64,000 nt of DNA. Origin: PALSA-350 sp963794165. Its GTDB lineage: Bacteria > Acidobacteriota > Terriglobia > Terriglobales > Acidobacteriaceae. A model generated the notes under the pieces. It was not told the origin of the DNA. It saw only the letters and a list, made by a program, of their open reading frames with translations, and did not search any database. Position numbers and translations under genes: made by a program. Positions 1 to 9,009 of the stretch are shown in pieces. Position 1 is the first letter of the stretch; each line of letters opens with the position of its first letter. The stretch lies in the NCBI GenBank assembly GCA_963794165.1, contig CAWCCT010000009.1, forward strand, positions 589,571-653,570, in the 5' to 3' direction.

Positions 1-2300
1 TTTTCCGTCGACCCATCCACATTGCTCCAGTCGACGGTGAGCCGCTGGCTGGCGCCAAGCAGCCCGCGCACGTGGTCGAGGGTGGTCTCGTCGCCCGCAA
101 GCTGATGGGGTCCGGTGCTGGTCCACTTGAAAAACGGCATCATCGCGTACAAAGGATGCTTTACGTCGATCACGTGCCGGCTGCCATAGGTCCAGTCCTT
201 AAGTGATGGTGGAGCATGATCATCGACCATGCCCTTTTCAACCGCAGCGGCGATGAGATCGTCCCAGCTTTTATATTTCGCCGGCAGCCACTCCGGCGCT
301 GCCTTTTCCACCATCTCTTCCTGTACGAAGTTCTTACTTTGCCAATCGTAGAGCTGCCAATCGGAGCCCAATTTGGGCTCGAGGACCAGCGGCCAAAGCG
401 CTTTCTTGGTTGCGTCCACGATCTCCGCTGCAACTCCATCCGTGGTGATCACCCCATTCCAGGTGCGCATCAAGTCCGCGGCTTGGCGCAGCTTTGCGTC
501 CGCGATTGTGGAACGGTCGATAGCGTAAGCAAAACGCTGGGCCAATTCCCGGTCCACCTCCGAATAAGTGTCCGTCTGCAGTGTGAGCATGTCTGCCGGT
601 GTGAGCTTGGTGTGGTTTGAAAGCCATTTCCATATGCGCTCGTTGCGATAGGGTGCGTCCCAATTGAGCGCCAGAGGGTACGGATAATCGTCGGGGCTAA
701 TGCGCGCGTTGGCGGTGGCGACTATACCGTTGTCGGGGTCCAGCACCGTAGGCAGCTGCGGGAACGCCACGAACCCTTGCCACTCGTGCTCGCTGTCTGC
801 CGCGGTTCCCGTCTCGACGATCGGTACCCCGCTCAGGCCCGCTGGTCGAATCGGAAACAGGCCCACCGCCTGGTAGCCGATATGGCCCTGGTCATCGGCG
901 TAAACCAAATTCTGCGTAGGACCCCACCATTCGCTCGTGGCCTGGCGGAATTCTGTCCAGTTGCTGGCTGCGTCCATTGCCTCCAGGGGCAAGCCATGAA
1001 GTTGGTTCGAGTACAGGGTCCACTTGAGCGCCAACATGCGTGTCTCGTGTGGAAGCAGTGACGTGATTACCGGCCCATGTTCGGTGGTCTCCACATCGAG
1101 CAGAACATCGTTACCGAAGCGGACGTGAATATGCTCCCGATAGTGTTCCGGCTGGCGCCACCCGCTACCCGCCCAATACTCCCCCTGAGAATTGGTTTTT
1201 TCCGCGTACACGTCCTGAACATCACCGTTGAGAGTGGTGAAGCCCCACGCAATGTGTTCATTGTGCCCCTCGATAATGAGGGGAATCCCGGGTGTCGTTA
1301 CCCCAGCCACGTGGAAGCTTCCGGCCTGCAAGTCTTCTTCATGCCAGATATCCGGGATCGAGTGTTCCAGATGCATGTCGTTGGAGAGCATAGGCTTTCC
1401 GCTGGCCGTGCGGGCGCCGCTCACCGCCCACTCATTGGAACCAGGCTTGCAGCCATCGCACGCGTCTCCACCCCAGTTAAGAATGGCGCGCAGCCGTAAA
1501 AGGTCTTCGAGGGTGGATTGAGACTCATCCAGGGGAACCTGCGGAATATCCTGCTGCGGGGCGGTCAAATCGGGAATGGACTGCGTCGGCGGATGATCGC
1601 GAAAGGTGGTCGTGGGGTATAGTTCCGCGATCAGATTGGGTGCCAGCTTGGCTTCTACCTTCTCCCGTTCCAGCTTCCAGGGATAGAGCGTATCCAGGCG
1701 GGCGACCATGTTGAGCGCCACCAGCCAGGAGTCAACCGGCTGCCAGGGCCGGGGTTTGTAGCCGAGCAGCCGGAACTCCGCCGGCAAGTTGTCCTGATGG
1801 CTGTTGATGTAAGCGTTAACGCCTCGAGCGAACGCTTCAAATTGGCGCTTCTGGTCCGCAGGCATGGTCGCCGTCAGGTGCTCTGCGGCGGGCCGGATCT
1901 GCAGCACCCGCTGCACTTTATCGTGTTCCACCACGCTTGGGCCCAGCAGCTCGGCCAGCTCGCCGGCGGCGAACCGACGGGCCATATCCATTTGCCATAA
2001 GCGATCCTGGGCGACCACAAAGCCCTGCGCTTCCAGCAGGTCGTCCATGGTTGACGCCTGGATATGGGGTACGCCATGGGAGTCGCGCCGCACCACCACT
2101 GGAGCAGAGAGTCCGGGCAGTCGCAGATCGCCATCGAGCACCGGCATTTGCGCCCGCATGGCGTCTTTTAGCCAAGCCACACTCCCGGCGGTAGCGACTA
2201 CAGCAACGATGAACAGGCTGATTACCAAACCAGCCGCAATCCGTGCCAAAAGCGGCAATCTTTGCCGTTGTACGGCGCCCACCTCAATCCTCGCCATCAT
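1..2300 (-). CDS. Penicillin acylase family N-terminal-nucleophile hydrolase (3' end outside window)
   Basis: Reading the minus strand from an ATG-ATG pair at 2300 gives one uninterrupted frame of about 766 codons that leaves the window without a stop. Residues about 15-40 form a hydrophobic signal/anchor segment. The start of the mature part (RRDSHGVPHIQASTMDDL) is the usual opening of this family, and GSNEWAVSG places the autocatalytic Ser nucleophile at about residue 288, between the alpha and beta chains. The last visible stretch (TVDWSNVDGSTE) is the family C-terminal region, so only a short tail should be missing. The family processes itself into two chains and hydrolyses amide bonds of acylated substrates (beta-lactams, acyl-homoserine lactones) in the periplasm. 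The actual substrate cannot be read from sequence. The family call is firm. Confidence 0.9.
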   Translation of the reverse strand, partial: MMARIEVGAVQRQRLPLLARIAAGLVISLFIVAVVATAGSVAWLKDAMRAQMPVLDGDLRLPGLSAPVVVRRDSHGVPHIQASTMDDLLEAQGFVVAQDRLWQMDMARRFAAGELAELLGPSVVEHDKVQRVLQIRPAAEHLTATMPADQKRQFEAFARGVNAYINSHQDNLPAEFRLLGYKPRPWQPVDSWLVALNMVARLDTLYPWKLEREKVEAKLAPNLIAELYPTTTFRDHPPTQSIPDLTAPQQDIPQVPLDESQSTLEDLLRLRAILNWGGDACDGCKPGSNEWAVSGARTASGKPMLSNDMHLEHSIPDIWHEEDLQAGSFHVAGVTTPGIPLIIEGHNEHIAWGFTTLNGDVQDVYAEKTNSQGEYWAGSGWRQPEHYREHIHVRFGNDVLLDVETTEHGPVITSLLPHETRMLALKWTLYSNQLHGLPLEAMDAASNWTEFRQATSEWWGPTQNLVYADDQGHIGYQAVGLFPIRPAGLSGVPIVETGTAADSEHEWQGFVAFPQLPTVLDPDNGIVATANARISPDDYPYPLALNWDAPYRNERIWKWLSNHTKLTPADMLTLQTDTYSEVDRELAQRFAYAIDRSTIADAKLRQAADLMRTWNGVITTDGVAAEIVDATKKALWPLVLEPKLGSDWQLYDWQSKNFVQEEMVEKAAPEWLPAKYKSWDDLIAAAVEKGMVDDHAPPSLKDWTYGSRHVIDVKHPLYAMMPFFKWTSTGPHQLAGDETTLDHVRGLLGASQRLTVDWSNVDGSTE

Positions 2301-2399
2301 TCCATCTCATCTTCCAGCGCTCATTGTCTCATCGTCACTTGACACGTGAGCGCCTCCCGGCAATCCTAGTCATTCGTCCACGAACGAGGAACATAACTG

Positions 2400-3389
2400 T
2401 TGAAGGTTTGCGTTTTCTATCATGACCGGTGCTTTGACGGAGCGTGTTCTGCTTCGCTTTTTACGCGCTTCCACCGCGAATGCGTTCAGCCGGACGCACA
2501 TTACGGCTACCACGGGCTAGTACATCGCGCCGGGGCACTGTTTCAGGAATCCGACTTTACCGGTGACGAGAACGCGATCGTAGACTTCAAATACAGCGCT
2601 TCGCCGCGGATCACCTGGTGGTTCGATCATCACCTGAGCGCATTCCTGACCCCTGCCGATCAACGGCATTTTCTTGAGGAACAACGCAACGGAAGTGCCG
2701 CTAATCGACAGTTCTACGACCCTGAGTACACCTCCTGCACCAGTTTTATTGCCCATATCGCGCAGACCCGTTTCGGCTTTGACCCGGCGCCCGTGGCCGA
2801 GCTCATCCGGTGGGCCGACATTGTGGACGGCGCGCTTTACGAAAGTCCCAAAGTTGCGGTCGAAATGGCGGAACCCGCCATGAAGCTGACCCTGGTAATT
2901 GAATCGAGCCAGGACCCGGCATTCATTCCAAAACTTATCCCGTTGCTCACTACGATGAGTCTAGGCGAGGTGCTGCGGCAGCCTTTTGTGGCCGAGCTGC
3001 TCCCCCCGCTCCTCGAACGCCATCGCAAATCATTGGCCATTATTGGCGAGCGCACCGACTTGGCCGATGGGACCCTTTACTTCGACATCACCGATCAGCC
3101 GGTTGAGGGTTACAACAAATTCGTTCCCTACTTCCTGCATCCCGAGGCAACCTACAGCGTTGGACTGAGCAAGTCCAGCTTTCGCACCAAAGTTGCCGTG
3201 GGATCGAACCCATGGACCAAGGCGCGGCCCGAACAGATGTTGAACCTGGCGCAGATCTGTGAACGCTACGGTGGTGGAGGGCACGCCCGCGTCGGCGCGA
3301 TTTCCTTCCCGCCCGATCAGGGCGACCGGGCTCGCGTCGCCGCCGCCGAGATCGTCGCCGAACTGCGTGCCCACAATCCATTCCCTTGA
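2400..3389 (+). CDS. DHH-family phosphoesterase (NrnB/cAMP-phosphodiesterase-like)
   Basis: A 329-residue protein starting at TTG 2400, with a GAGGA ribosome-binding site about 10 bases upstream. It has DHH superfamily landmarks: Asp-Gly at residues 13-14 (RCFDGA), Asp62 in VDFKYS, the DHH triad at 76-78 (WWFDHHLSAF), and a C-terminal DHHA1-like glycine motif (RYGGGGHARVGA, about residues 288-300). Family members hydrolyse nano-oligoribonucleotides or cyclic (di)nucleotides using two metal ions in the cytoplasm. The compact form with a late GGGH motif resembles the NrnB-like subgroup more than RecJ. The gene stands alone, divergent from the acylase, and is followed by an intergenic inverted repeat. 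The substrate is unknown. Confidence 0.8.
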   Translation: MKVCVFYHDRCFDGACSASLFTRFHRECVQPDAHYGYHGLVHRAGALFQESDFTGDENAIVDFKYSASPRITWWFDHHLSAFLTPADQRHFLEEQRNGSAANRQFYDPEYTSCTSFIAHIAQTRFGFDPAPVAELIRWADIVDGALYESPKVAVEMAEPAMKLTLVIESSQDPAFIPKLIPLLTTMSLGEVLRQPFVAELLPPLLERHRKSLAIIGERTDLADGTLYFDITDQPVEGYNKFVPYFLHPEATYSVGLSKSSFRTKVAVGSNPWTKARPEQMLNLAQICERYGGGGHARVGAISFPPDQGDRARVAAAEIVAELRAHNPFP

Positions 3390-3411
3390 TCGACATTGGT
3401 TGAAGATCTGG

Positions 3412-3709
3412 TGAAACTGCAGATCCCTCCACGGCACGCCGGGACAGGTCGGCTTCGCTCGGGATGACAAAGGGGAGGGTGGCGCCCCCATGGAGAGCAG
3501 TCGCTGATGAATGGCATCCGTTCGCTTGGCGAAGAGTGTGGTGATGCCGTCACCCTGCTGTTGAGTGAAGAGCAGCGGAGCAGAGTTTGGTCGCGCGCCA
3601 CAAGCCTTTCACGCAGCAACTGCTCTCCATGGGGGCGCCACCCTCCCCTTTGTCATTCCCCGAGTGAAGCCGACCTGTCCCGGCGTGCCGTGGAGGGATC
3701 TGCAGTTTC
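3412..3709. repeat. Long inverted repeat with ~90-base arms
   Basis: Arm 1 (about 3413-3501) and arm 2 (about 3619-3709) are near-perfect reverse complements, so transcribed RNA would form a very long stem with a loop of about 115 bases. The arms contain the units CGGCTTCGCTCGGGATGACA and GGAGGGTGGCGCCCCCATGG. An open frame that crosses it is not credible as a gene. It fills the 358-base gap between two plus-strand genes and looks like a non-autonomous palindromic element, probably with other genomic copies. No transposase is present. Confidence 0.75.
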
Positions 3710-3747
3710 ACTCGATCTCAAATCAATGCCCAGGGTAGACTCCACCA

Positions 3748-4581
3748 ATGAAACTTTATCGGGCAGCCGGCGGCTACATAGTGGAGCATCAGAACCGATT
3801 CTATGGAGGCGCGGACACGCCTTGGGATCAACTGGTCATCCGCGAGGACCTCGAAACCCATTTGGCAAAAAACCTCCCGCAGCCAATGGAGGCCGCCTCA
3901 TTCGCAGATATCGAGCACCTACTCGTGGCGCCCATCGGGAGTCAGGAAGTATGGGCTTCCGGGGTCACGTACTACCGCAGCCGCAACGCGCGCATGGAGG
4001 AAGCGAAGACCGCCGGCGGCGGCGATTTCTACGATCGCGTGTACGCTGCGGAACGTCCCGAGCTTTTCATGAAGGCTACACCCAATCGCGTGGTCGGCCA
4101 TCGCGGCAAAGTTGCCATAAGGAAAGATGCGACCTGGTCCGTGCCGGAGCCCGAACTGACCCTCCTGGCCAGTCCCGGAGGAAACATCGTGGGCTATACC
4201 ATCGGCAACGACATGAGCTCGCGCGACATCGAGGGCGAGAACCCTTTGTACCTGCCGCAAGCCAAGGTCTATGACCGAAGTTGTGCCCTGGGCCCGGGAA
4301 TACTTCTCGCCGGTGAACCGATCCCAACCTCGACCGAAATTAGCATGGAGATTCTGCGCGCCGGCAAAACCGTCTTTTCCGGCTCAACGGCGCTTACTGA
4401 GCTGAAACGTAAGTTCAGTACCCTGCTTGAATATCTCTATCGCGACAATGGATTTCCCCACGGCTGCTTCTTACTCACCGGGACCGGCATCGTACCCCCT
4501 GATGAGTTCACCCTCCAGCGACACGATGAAATACACATCGCCATCACCGGCATCGGCACGCTGGTCAACACGGTAGGTTAA
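3748..4581 (+). CDS. Fumarylacetoacetate hydrolase family protein
   Basis: A 277-residue protein with the FAH C-terminal fold signature: VPEPELTLL at about residues 132-140 supplies the acidic metal ligands, followed by GYTIGNDMSSRDIEGENPLY and later GCFLLTGTGIVPP. The family holds Mg or Mn and cleaves or hydrates 2-keto acids (acylpyruvases, 2-keto-4-pentenoate hydratase, sugar-acid dehydratases). It lies near hpd and phenylalanine hydroxylase, but it is shorter than true fumarylacetoacetases (about 420 residues) and is separated by two minus-strand genes. A role in tyrosine breakdown is possible but not shown; a sugar-acid dehydratase role is equally plausible. It ends one base before the next, convergent gene. 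Confidence 0.8.
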   Translation: MKLYRAAGGYIVEHQNRFYGGADTPWDQLVIREDLETHLAKNLPQPMEAASFADIEHLLVAPIGSQEVWASGVTYYRSRNARMEEAKTAGGGDFYDRVYAAERPELFMKATPNRVVGHRGKVAIRKDATWSVPEPELTLLASPGGNIVGYTIGNDMSSRDIEGENPLYLPQAKVYDRSCALGPGILLAGEPIPTSTEISMEILRAGKTVFSGSTALTELKRKFSTLLEYLYRDNGFPHGCFLLTGTGIVPPDEFTLQRHDEIHIAITGIGTLVNTVG

Positions 4582-5148
4582 CTACGATTTGGGGGCGCTG
4601 ATCTTGTAGGTGAGCTTGTCGGATTCGAACCTGCCGCCGGGTACCGCAATCCCAGCGTCCTTTAGCTTCTCATCGTCCGCCGGGGTCGCGCTGGGCCCGT
4701 CGTAAATCACGCGGAATTCATAGGTCCCGTGCGCGTTGGCATCCACGCCCATCGCCAGCGGACGCCTGGCCTCATAGTTCTGGCCGGCTTTCAGCGTTAG
4801 CCAATTCTTTGCCCGCTCACGAATATCCGCTAGCCCGCTGCCATCCACTTCCAGACCGCAATCGACGGCCGCCTGCGGCTGGCTCGAATTTTCAGGGATG
4901 AACTTGACCTCCAGCGAAAACGCTCCAGGCGCGCTCTTGCATAGCAGCGGAGGGTCGGGGATCCGCAACAGATGACCCGACTGGTTGAGCATGTGGATCA
5001 CCAGGATCGGCTGCTGCTCGGGCGCCGCCATGTCCAGGGCAGCCGTCAACTTCAGGTCCGCTTTATTGGTCTGCTTGCCGCCAGCGCCTGACACCATCAG
5101 CATCACCGTCAGTCCGACTGCGGGCAGAGTTCGCATAGGGACCCTCAA
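4582..5148 (-). CDS. Uncharacterised exported protein
   Basis: A 188-residue protein. The N-terminus (basic residues, then VGLTVMLMVSGAGGK) looks like a signal peptide, so it is probably periplasmic or secreted. The rest is rich in beta-type sequence with no motif I recognise; ILVIHMLNQSGHLLRIPD suggests an immunoglobulin-like beta sandwich, but this is a guess. It converges with the FAH-family gene with no spacer between the two stop codons. Nothing nearby fixes its role. Confidence 0.55.
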   Translation of the reverse strand: MRVPMRTLPAVGLTVMLMVSGAGGKQTNKADLKLTAALDMAAPEQQPILVIHMLNQSGHLLRIPDPPLLCKSAPGAFSLEVKFIPENSSQPQAAVDCGLEVDGSGLADIRERAKNWLTLKAGQNYEARRPLAMGVDANAHGTYEFRVIYDGPSATPADDEKLKDAGIAVPGGRFESDKLTYKISAPKS

Positions 5149-5185
5149 GCTACGATCCTAGTACATTTCTTCGCCGCGTTATAGA

Positions 5186-5803
5186 TCAGCCGGGCCGCTG
5201 GAGCTCGAACCGATCCGTAGTGCGCGCGTAGGTGGAACCTGCCATGCGGCCGACTGCGCGCAGCTTGTCAGGATCAATGCGGAAGGCTTCGATGTAGTTC
5301 TCATCGACATGAAAACGCAGCACTTCGCCCAGAACCACGCTACCGCCGAGTGGCCGGTCGCTTACCTGCACCACCTGAAGCAGCCGGCACTCCATCTGTA
5401 CATGGCTTTCTGCCACCCGCGCTGGCTTGACCAGCTCACTTGCAATTGGCGTCAACCCTGAAAGCTCGAATTCGTCTACCTCCGGACCAACAGTGGCCGC
5501 GGTGGCATTCATGCGCTCGACAAACTCCTCCGACACAATGTTGACCACAAACTCCCGCGTTGCCATGACGTTGCGCAGCGTGTCCTTCGCCGTCGGCGGA
5601 AGCGGACGCAGCATAGGGCAAAACACAACCACCGGTGGATTCGCGCTACACGCGGTGAAATAGCTGAAGGGCGCGAGATTCCTGACATTGGCCTCGTCCA
5701 CCGAGGAGACCAGGGCGATCGGCCGTGGCACGATCGACCCGATCATCAGTTTGTAGATGTCCCCGGCGGAATGGTTCGCGGGATCGAACGCCAACATGCT
5801 CAA
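5186..5803 (-). CDS. Flavin reductase-like FMN-binding split-barrel protein
   Basis: A 205-residue protein with the flavin reductase-like domain: an N-terminal IVPRPIALVSSVDEANVRNL segment followed by APFSYFTACSANPPVVVF, the FMN-binding loop of this family, and a C-terminal VGRMAGSTYARTTDRFEL. Such proteins bind FMN and either reduce free flavin for a partner monooxygenase or act as flavoproteins. Its ATG overlaps the hpd stop (shared ATGA, 5800-5803), so it is translationally coupled to hpd. A function linked to aromatic amino-acid oxidation is inferred from this coupling. Confidence 0.8.
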   Translation of the reverse strand: MSMLAFDPANHSAGDIYKLMIGSIVPRPIALVSSVDEANVRNLAPFSYFTACSANPPVVVFCPMLRPLPPTAKDTLRNVMATREFVVNIVSEEFVERMNATAATVGPEVDEFELSGLTPIASELVKPARVAESHVQMECRLLQVVQVSDRPLGGSVVLGEVLRFHVDENYIEAFRIDPDKLRAVGRMAGSTYARTTDRFELQRPG

Positions 5804-6924
5804 AGGTTGCCGCGCTCCTCCTGCTCGCGCTCAATGGCTTCGAAGAGAGCTTTGAAGTTGCCCTTCCCGAAGCTGCGGCTCCCCTTGCGCTGGATGATCT
5901 CGAAAAACAGGGTCGGCCGGTCCTCTACTGGCCGGGTGAAGATCTGCAGCATGTACCCCTCGTCATCACGGTCGACCAGGATGCCGAGTTTCTCCAGCTC
6001 CTCAACCGGTTCCTCAATGCGGCCGGTGCGCGCCTGCAACTGCTGATAGTAGGAGTGGGGCACACGAAGGAACTCAATGCCCTGCGCCTGCATGCGGCTC
6101 ACCGTGTGCACGATGTCGTCGGTGGCCAGGGCAATATGCTGGACTCCCGGCCCGTGGTGGAACTCCAGATACTCTTCGATCTGGGATTTCCTCCGCCCCT
6201 CTGCCGGCTCATTAAGGGGGAATTTGACTCGCCCATTGCCATTGGCCATCACCTTCGACATCAACGCCGAATATTCGGTAGAGATGTCCTTATCGTCAAA
6301 GTGTTGATACAGCGAAAAACCCATCACCGTGGCGTAGAAGTCTACCCAGCGGTTCATCTCATTCCAGCCCACATTGCCGACTACATGGTCCACATGCAAC
6401 AGCCCCGTGGGGCGCGCCAGGTGGTCTTTGCCTTTGCTAACGAACCCGGGCAGAAACGGGCCATGATAATTTTTGCGTTCGACAAAAGTGTGGATGGTGT
6501 CGCCATAGATGGCGATGGAAGCCATCCTCGTACTGCCATGCTCATCGGCCGATTCAAACGGCTCCTGCACGCTGCGTGCGCCTCGCCGCGTGGTCTCTCT
6601 CCACGCCTGCCGGGCATCGTCTACCCACAGGGCAACATCGCGAACCCCGTCGCCGTGAAGACGGATGTGCTCTGCGACCTCGTTGTCCGGCCGCAAAGGG
6701 GTGGTAAGTACGAAGCGAATCTTGCCTTGTTGCAAGACGTAAGAAGCGCGATCGCGCTGGCCGGTTTCGGGGCCCGCGTACGCTATCAGGCTGAAGCCCA
6801 TGGCCATGCGATAAAAGTAGGAAGCCTGGCGGGCGTTACCAACGTAAAACTCAACGTAATCAGTGCCGTTCAGTTGCAGGAGATCCTGGGCAGTCTGTGG
6901 TTCTTGGTGCGTAAGAGTGGTCAT
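5800..6924 (-). CDS. hpd: 4-hydroxyphenylpyruvate dioxygenase
   Basis: A 374-residue protein, usual HPPD length. It converts 4-hydroxyphenylpyruvate and O2 to homogentisate in tyrosine catabolism, using non-haem Fe(II). Two vicinal-oxygen-chelate halves are visible (residues about 20-155 and 170-350). Likely iron ligands are His180 (HVDHVVGNV), His263 (QHIALATDD) and Glu342 (FFEIIQRKG). The C-terminal helix SFGKGNFKALFEAIEREQ is diagnostic of HPPD and contains the substrate-gating region. It is divergent from phenylalanine hydroxylase across a gap of about 215 bases that should hold both promoters, forming a Phe to Tyr to homogentisate module. No homogentisate dioxygenase is in the window. 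Confidence 0.95.
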   Translation of the reverse strand: MTTLTHQEPQTAQDLLQLNGTDYVEFYVGNARQASYFYRMAMGFSLIAYAGPETGQRDRASYVLQQGKIRFVLTTPLRPDNEVAEHIRLHGDGVRDVALWVDDARQAWRETTRRGARSVQEPFESADEHGSTRMASIAIYGDTIHTFVERKNYHGPFLPGFVSKGKDHLARPTGLLHVDHVVGNVGWNEMNRWVDFYATVMGFSLYQHFDDKDISTEYSALMSKVMANGNGRVKFPLNEPAEGRRKSQIEEYLEFHHGPGVQHIALATDDIVHTVSRMQAQGIEFLRVPHSYYQQLQARTGRIEEPVEELEKLGILVDRDDEGYMLQIFTRPVEDRPTLFFEIIQRKGSRSFGKGNFKALFEAIEREQEERGNL

Positions 6925-7139
6925 AAACCTTGCGTTACTCCTTGGGTCGCCCTTGCTTAAGAGTTTGTGCCTCTTCAGGGCCGGAAGAAAGATATACCTT
7001 CAGGGAGGTACTTGGATAGGCCCCAGAAGGTAGGATTAACTGAGTAAACATTAGTCGCTCTGCAACTTGTTTGGATGCGCCGCAGAGTGTATTTGCTCTG
7101 AAACGCGTCTTATATCTGGAGGGGAGCAGGAGGAGGATC

Positions 7140-7895
7140 ATGGCGATCGGTTCAGCAACGCTAGGGGCAGCCGAGCCTTTCCTGATCCAGCAGGACTGGA
7201 CGGCCTATACCCCCGAGCAACATCAAACCTGGGCGGAACTGGTAGGCCGTCGCATGCCTCAGATAGAGGCGCATGCTTGCGAGGAATATCTGCAGGGTTT
7301 TCAGCAGATTGGCCTCAGAACCGACCTGATTCCGAACCTGGCCGATGTGAATCAACGGCTTAGGCCCCGGAGCGGCTGGCAGGCGACCCCCGTGAGCGGC
7401 TTTCTTCCTCCGGACGCGTTCTTTGCCATGCTGGCTGCCCGCCAGTTTCCTACCACCACCTGGCTGCGCAGCCGGGAATCGCTCGCCTACATTCCGGAAC
7501 CGGATATCTTCCACGACGTCTTCGGTCACGTCCCCATGCACGCGCACCCGGTCTTTGCCGACTTCCTGCAGCATTATGGGGCGGTGTGCGCGGCCCTGAC
7601 CGACAAGGACGCCCTGGAAAAGATGGGGCGCCTGTTCTGGTTTACGGTCGAATTTGGGGTGATCCGGCAGAAGGGGCGGTATCGGCTTTACGGAAGCGGT
7701 CTCATCTCATCCCAGGGCGAATCCACTTATGTGATCGAAGGTGGGCCGGAAATCAGGGACTTCGATGTGGACCAGGTTCTGAACCAGCAGTTTTCCACCT
7801 CGGAAATGCAGCCGGTTCTCTACGCGGTCGAGTCCTTTGACCAAATCTATGAGGCCACGCGCGAGGCCGAGAAGCGGCTCTGTCCCACCCGTTAG
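7140..7895 (+). CDS. phhA: Phenylalanine 4-hydroxylase
   Basis: A 251-residue aromatic amino-acid hydroxylase that makes tyrosine from phenylalanine with tetrahydropterin and O2. I start it at ATG 7140 because an ideal AGGAGGA site lies just upstream; an in-frame start at 7071 would add an unsupported leader. Iron ligands are His125 and His130 (FHDVFGHVP) and Glu171 (FWFTVEFGV). GSGLISSQGESTYVI is the conserved C-terminal core. As in other bacterial enzymes there is no ACT regulatory domain. It faces hpd on the other strand. Confidence 0.95.
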   Translation: MAIGSATLGAAEPFLIQQDWTAYTPEQHQTWAELVGRRMPQIEAHACEEYLQGFQQIGLRTDLIPNLADVNQRLRPRSGWQATPVSGFLPPDAFFAMLAARQFPTTTWLRSRESLAYIPEPDIFHDVFGHVPMHAHPVFADFLQHYGAVCAALTDKDALEKMGRLFWFTVEFGVIRQKGRYRLYGSGLISSQGESTYVIEGGPEIRDFDVDQVLNQQFSTSEMQPVLYAVESFDQIYEATREAEKRLCPTR

Positions 7896-7982
7896 ACACC
7901 CGGCGTCAATTGTCGCGAACGGAGCTTATTTTCTTCAGATTGTCACGGGCAATGGTGCACAATTTCTGTAGGAGGGGGTTTC

Positions 7983-8654
7983 TTGCCGCGCATCCACTTT
8001 CAGCAGCAGCTCGCCGCGCTCAAAGACAAATTGCTGGCCATGGCTGCGCTTTCTCAGCAAGCCGTGATCTCCTCTGTGGATGCGTACCTGCAGCGTGATG
8101 CAGGCCTGTGCCAGTATGTTCGGGAGAACGAGACCGCCATCAACGCGGCACAGCGGGAAGTGGACGAGATGGCCTATGAGTTGCTGGCTCAGGAACAGCC
8201 GATGGCCATTGACCTGCGCTTTATCCTCGCCGTAATCAAGATCAACGGTGATTTGGAGCGGGTTGGCGATCAGTCCATGAGCATTGCCATCCGCACCCAG
8301 GAATTGCTCGATTATCCGGCCGCCGAGTTGCCCGTGGACATCGCGTGCATGGGCGAATATGCCTCACGCATGGTTCGTTCGGCCATCCAGGCCCTGCTCG
8401 ACGCCGACGCTCAGTTCGCTGACGCGGTCGTAGTCATGGATGACGAGATCGATCGGATGAATCGCGTCGCCCGCGGCGAGCTCATGAAAGTCATGGAGGA
8501 GCAGCCGGAAATCAGCTTACAGGCCCTCAATGCGATCATCATCGCTCGCGCCCTCGAACGGATTGCCGACCACGCCACCAACATCTCCCGGGATGTCATC
8601 TTCTGGATCCGCGGCGCCGACATACGCCACCAGGTAAGTACCGCCATCGACTGA
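7983..8654 (+). CDS. phoU: PhoU phosphate signalling/uptake regulator
   Basis: A 223-residue, almost entirely helical protein with two PhoU repeats: FILAVIKINGDLERVGDQS (about residues 80-98) and AIIIARALERIADHATNIS (about 185-203). Each carries the E-R-x-x-D metal-binding pattern. PhoU couples the Pst phosphate transporter to the PhoR sensor kinase and restrains phosphate uptake. It starts at TTG 7983 with a GGAGGGGG site about 8 bases upstream. Unusually, no pst or phoBR genes are adjacent, so it is a detached phoU. Confidence 0.92.
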   Translation: MPRIHFQQQLAALKDKLLAMAALSQQAVISSVDAYLQRDAGLCQYVRENETAINAAQREVDEMAYELLAQEQPMAIDLRFILAVIKINGDLERVGDQSMSIAIRTQELLDYPAAELPVDIACMGEYASRMVRSAIQALLDADAQFADAVVVMDDEIDRMNRVARGELMKVMEEQPEISLQALNAIIIARALERIADHATNISRDVIFWIRGADIRHQVSTAID

Positions 8655-8700
8655 GCGACCGGGCTGCCGGTTCGAGAGCGCTAATTCCCAGACGAAGGAC

Positions 8701-8744
8701 GGGTGCCCCACATCTCGCTGGTTTTTCGCGAGATGTGGGATACC
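8701..8744. repeat. REP-like palindrome, copy 1
   Basis: A hairpin with a 12-bp stem (CCCACATCTCGC and GCGAGATGTGGG) flanked by GGGTG on the left and ATACC on the right. The same unit recurs at 12065-12108 and, inverted, at 12166-12209. It lies just after phoU and could act as a transcription or mRNA-stability hairpin, but its dispersed copies point to a repetitive extragenic palindrome. Confidence 0.75.
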
Positions 8745-8954
8745 GCCAATGTCTACCGATCAATGAATCGGATGTATCGGACCCTTCGTTTCTGAACCCG
8801 CGAGGCATTCTTCACTGCCATGTATTGACTTGATCCCCCTGCAGGATTACGGTTGATGCATGTACCTCTACTGCCAGCGTAGCGCTTGTTGTCGCGTGAT
8901 CCCATCCGGCCGTAGGGGTCCGTCCTAGAGAATCCAGCAGCATCATCTTCGGAG

Positions 8955-8988
8955 CCCGGGTGTCGGATCAGCGACGCGCCGGGTTTTT
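8955..8988 (+). terminator. Terminator-like hairpin just upstream of the nitrite/sulfite reductase gene
   Basis: CCCGG at 8955 pairs with CCGGG at 8979, with an inner GTCG/CGAC stem and five T residues immediately after (8984-8988). It ends only about 20 bases before the reductase start codon. It could be an attenuator or riboswitch expression platform, or simply the terminator of upstream transcription. The leader (about 8760-8955) does not match a riboswitch class I can name. Confidence 0.45.
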
Positions 8989-9009
8989 CGTTTTATGGAG
9001 AAAAAATAG

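Noticed and set aside
3507..4274. A 255-codon open frame crossing the inverted repeat and the FAH-family gene
   Set aside because: It runs through the palindrome and then out of frame through a well-supported gene.
5725..6960. A 411-codon plus-strand open frame
   Set aside because: It is the complement of hpd and the flavin reductase gene, whose motifs are clear; it has no recognisable domain.
8760..8955. Known riboswitch upstream of the nitrite/sulfite reductase operon
   Set aside because: A terminator-like hairpin is present, but the leader does not show a core I can match to SAM, cobalamin or other named riboswitches.
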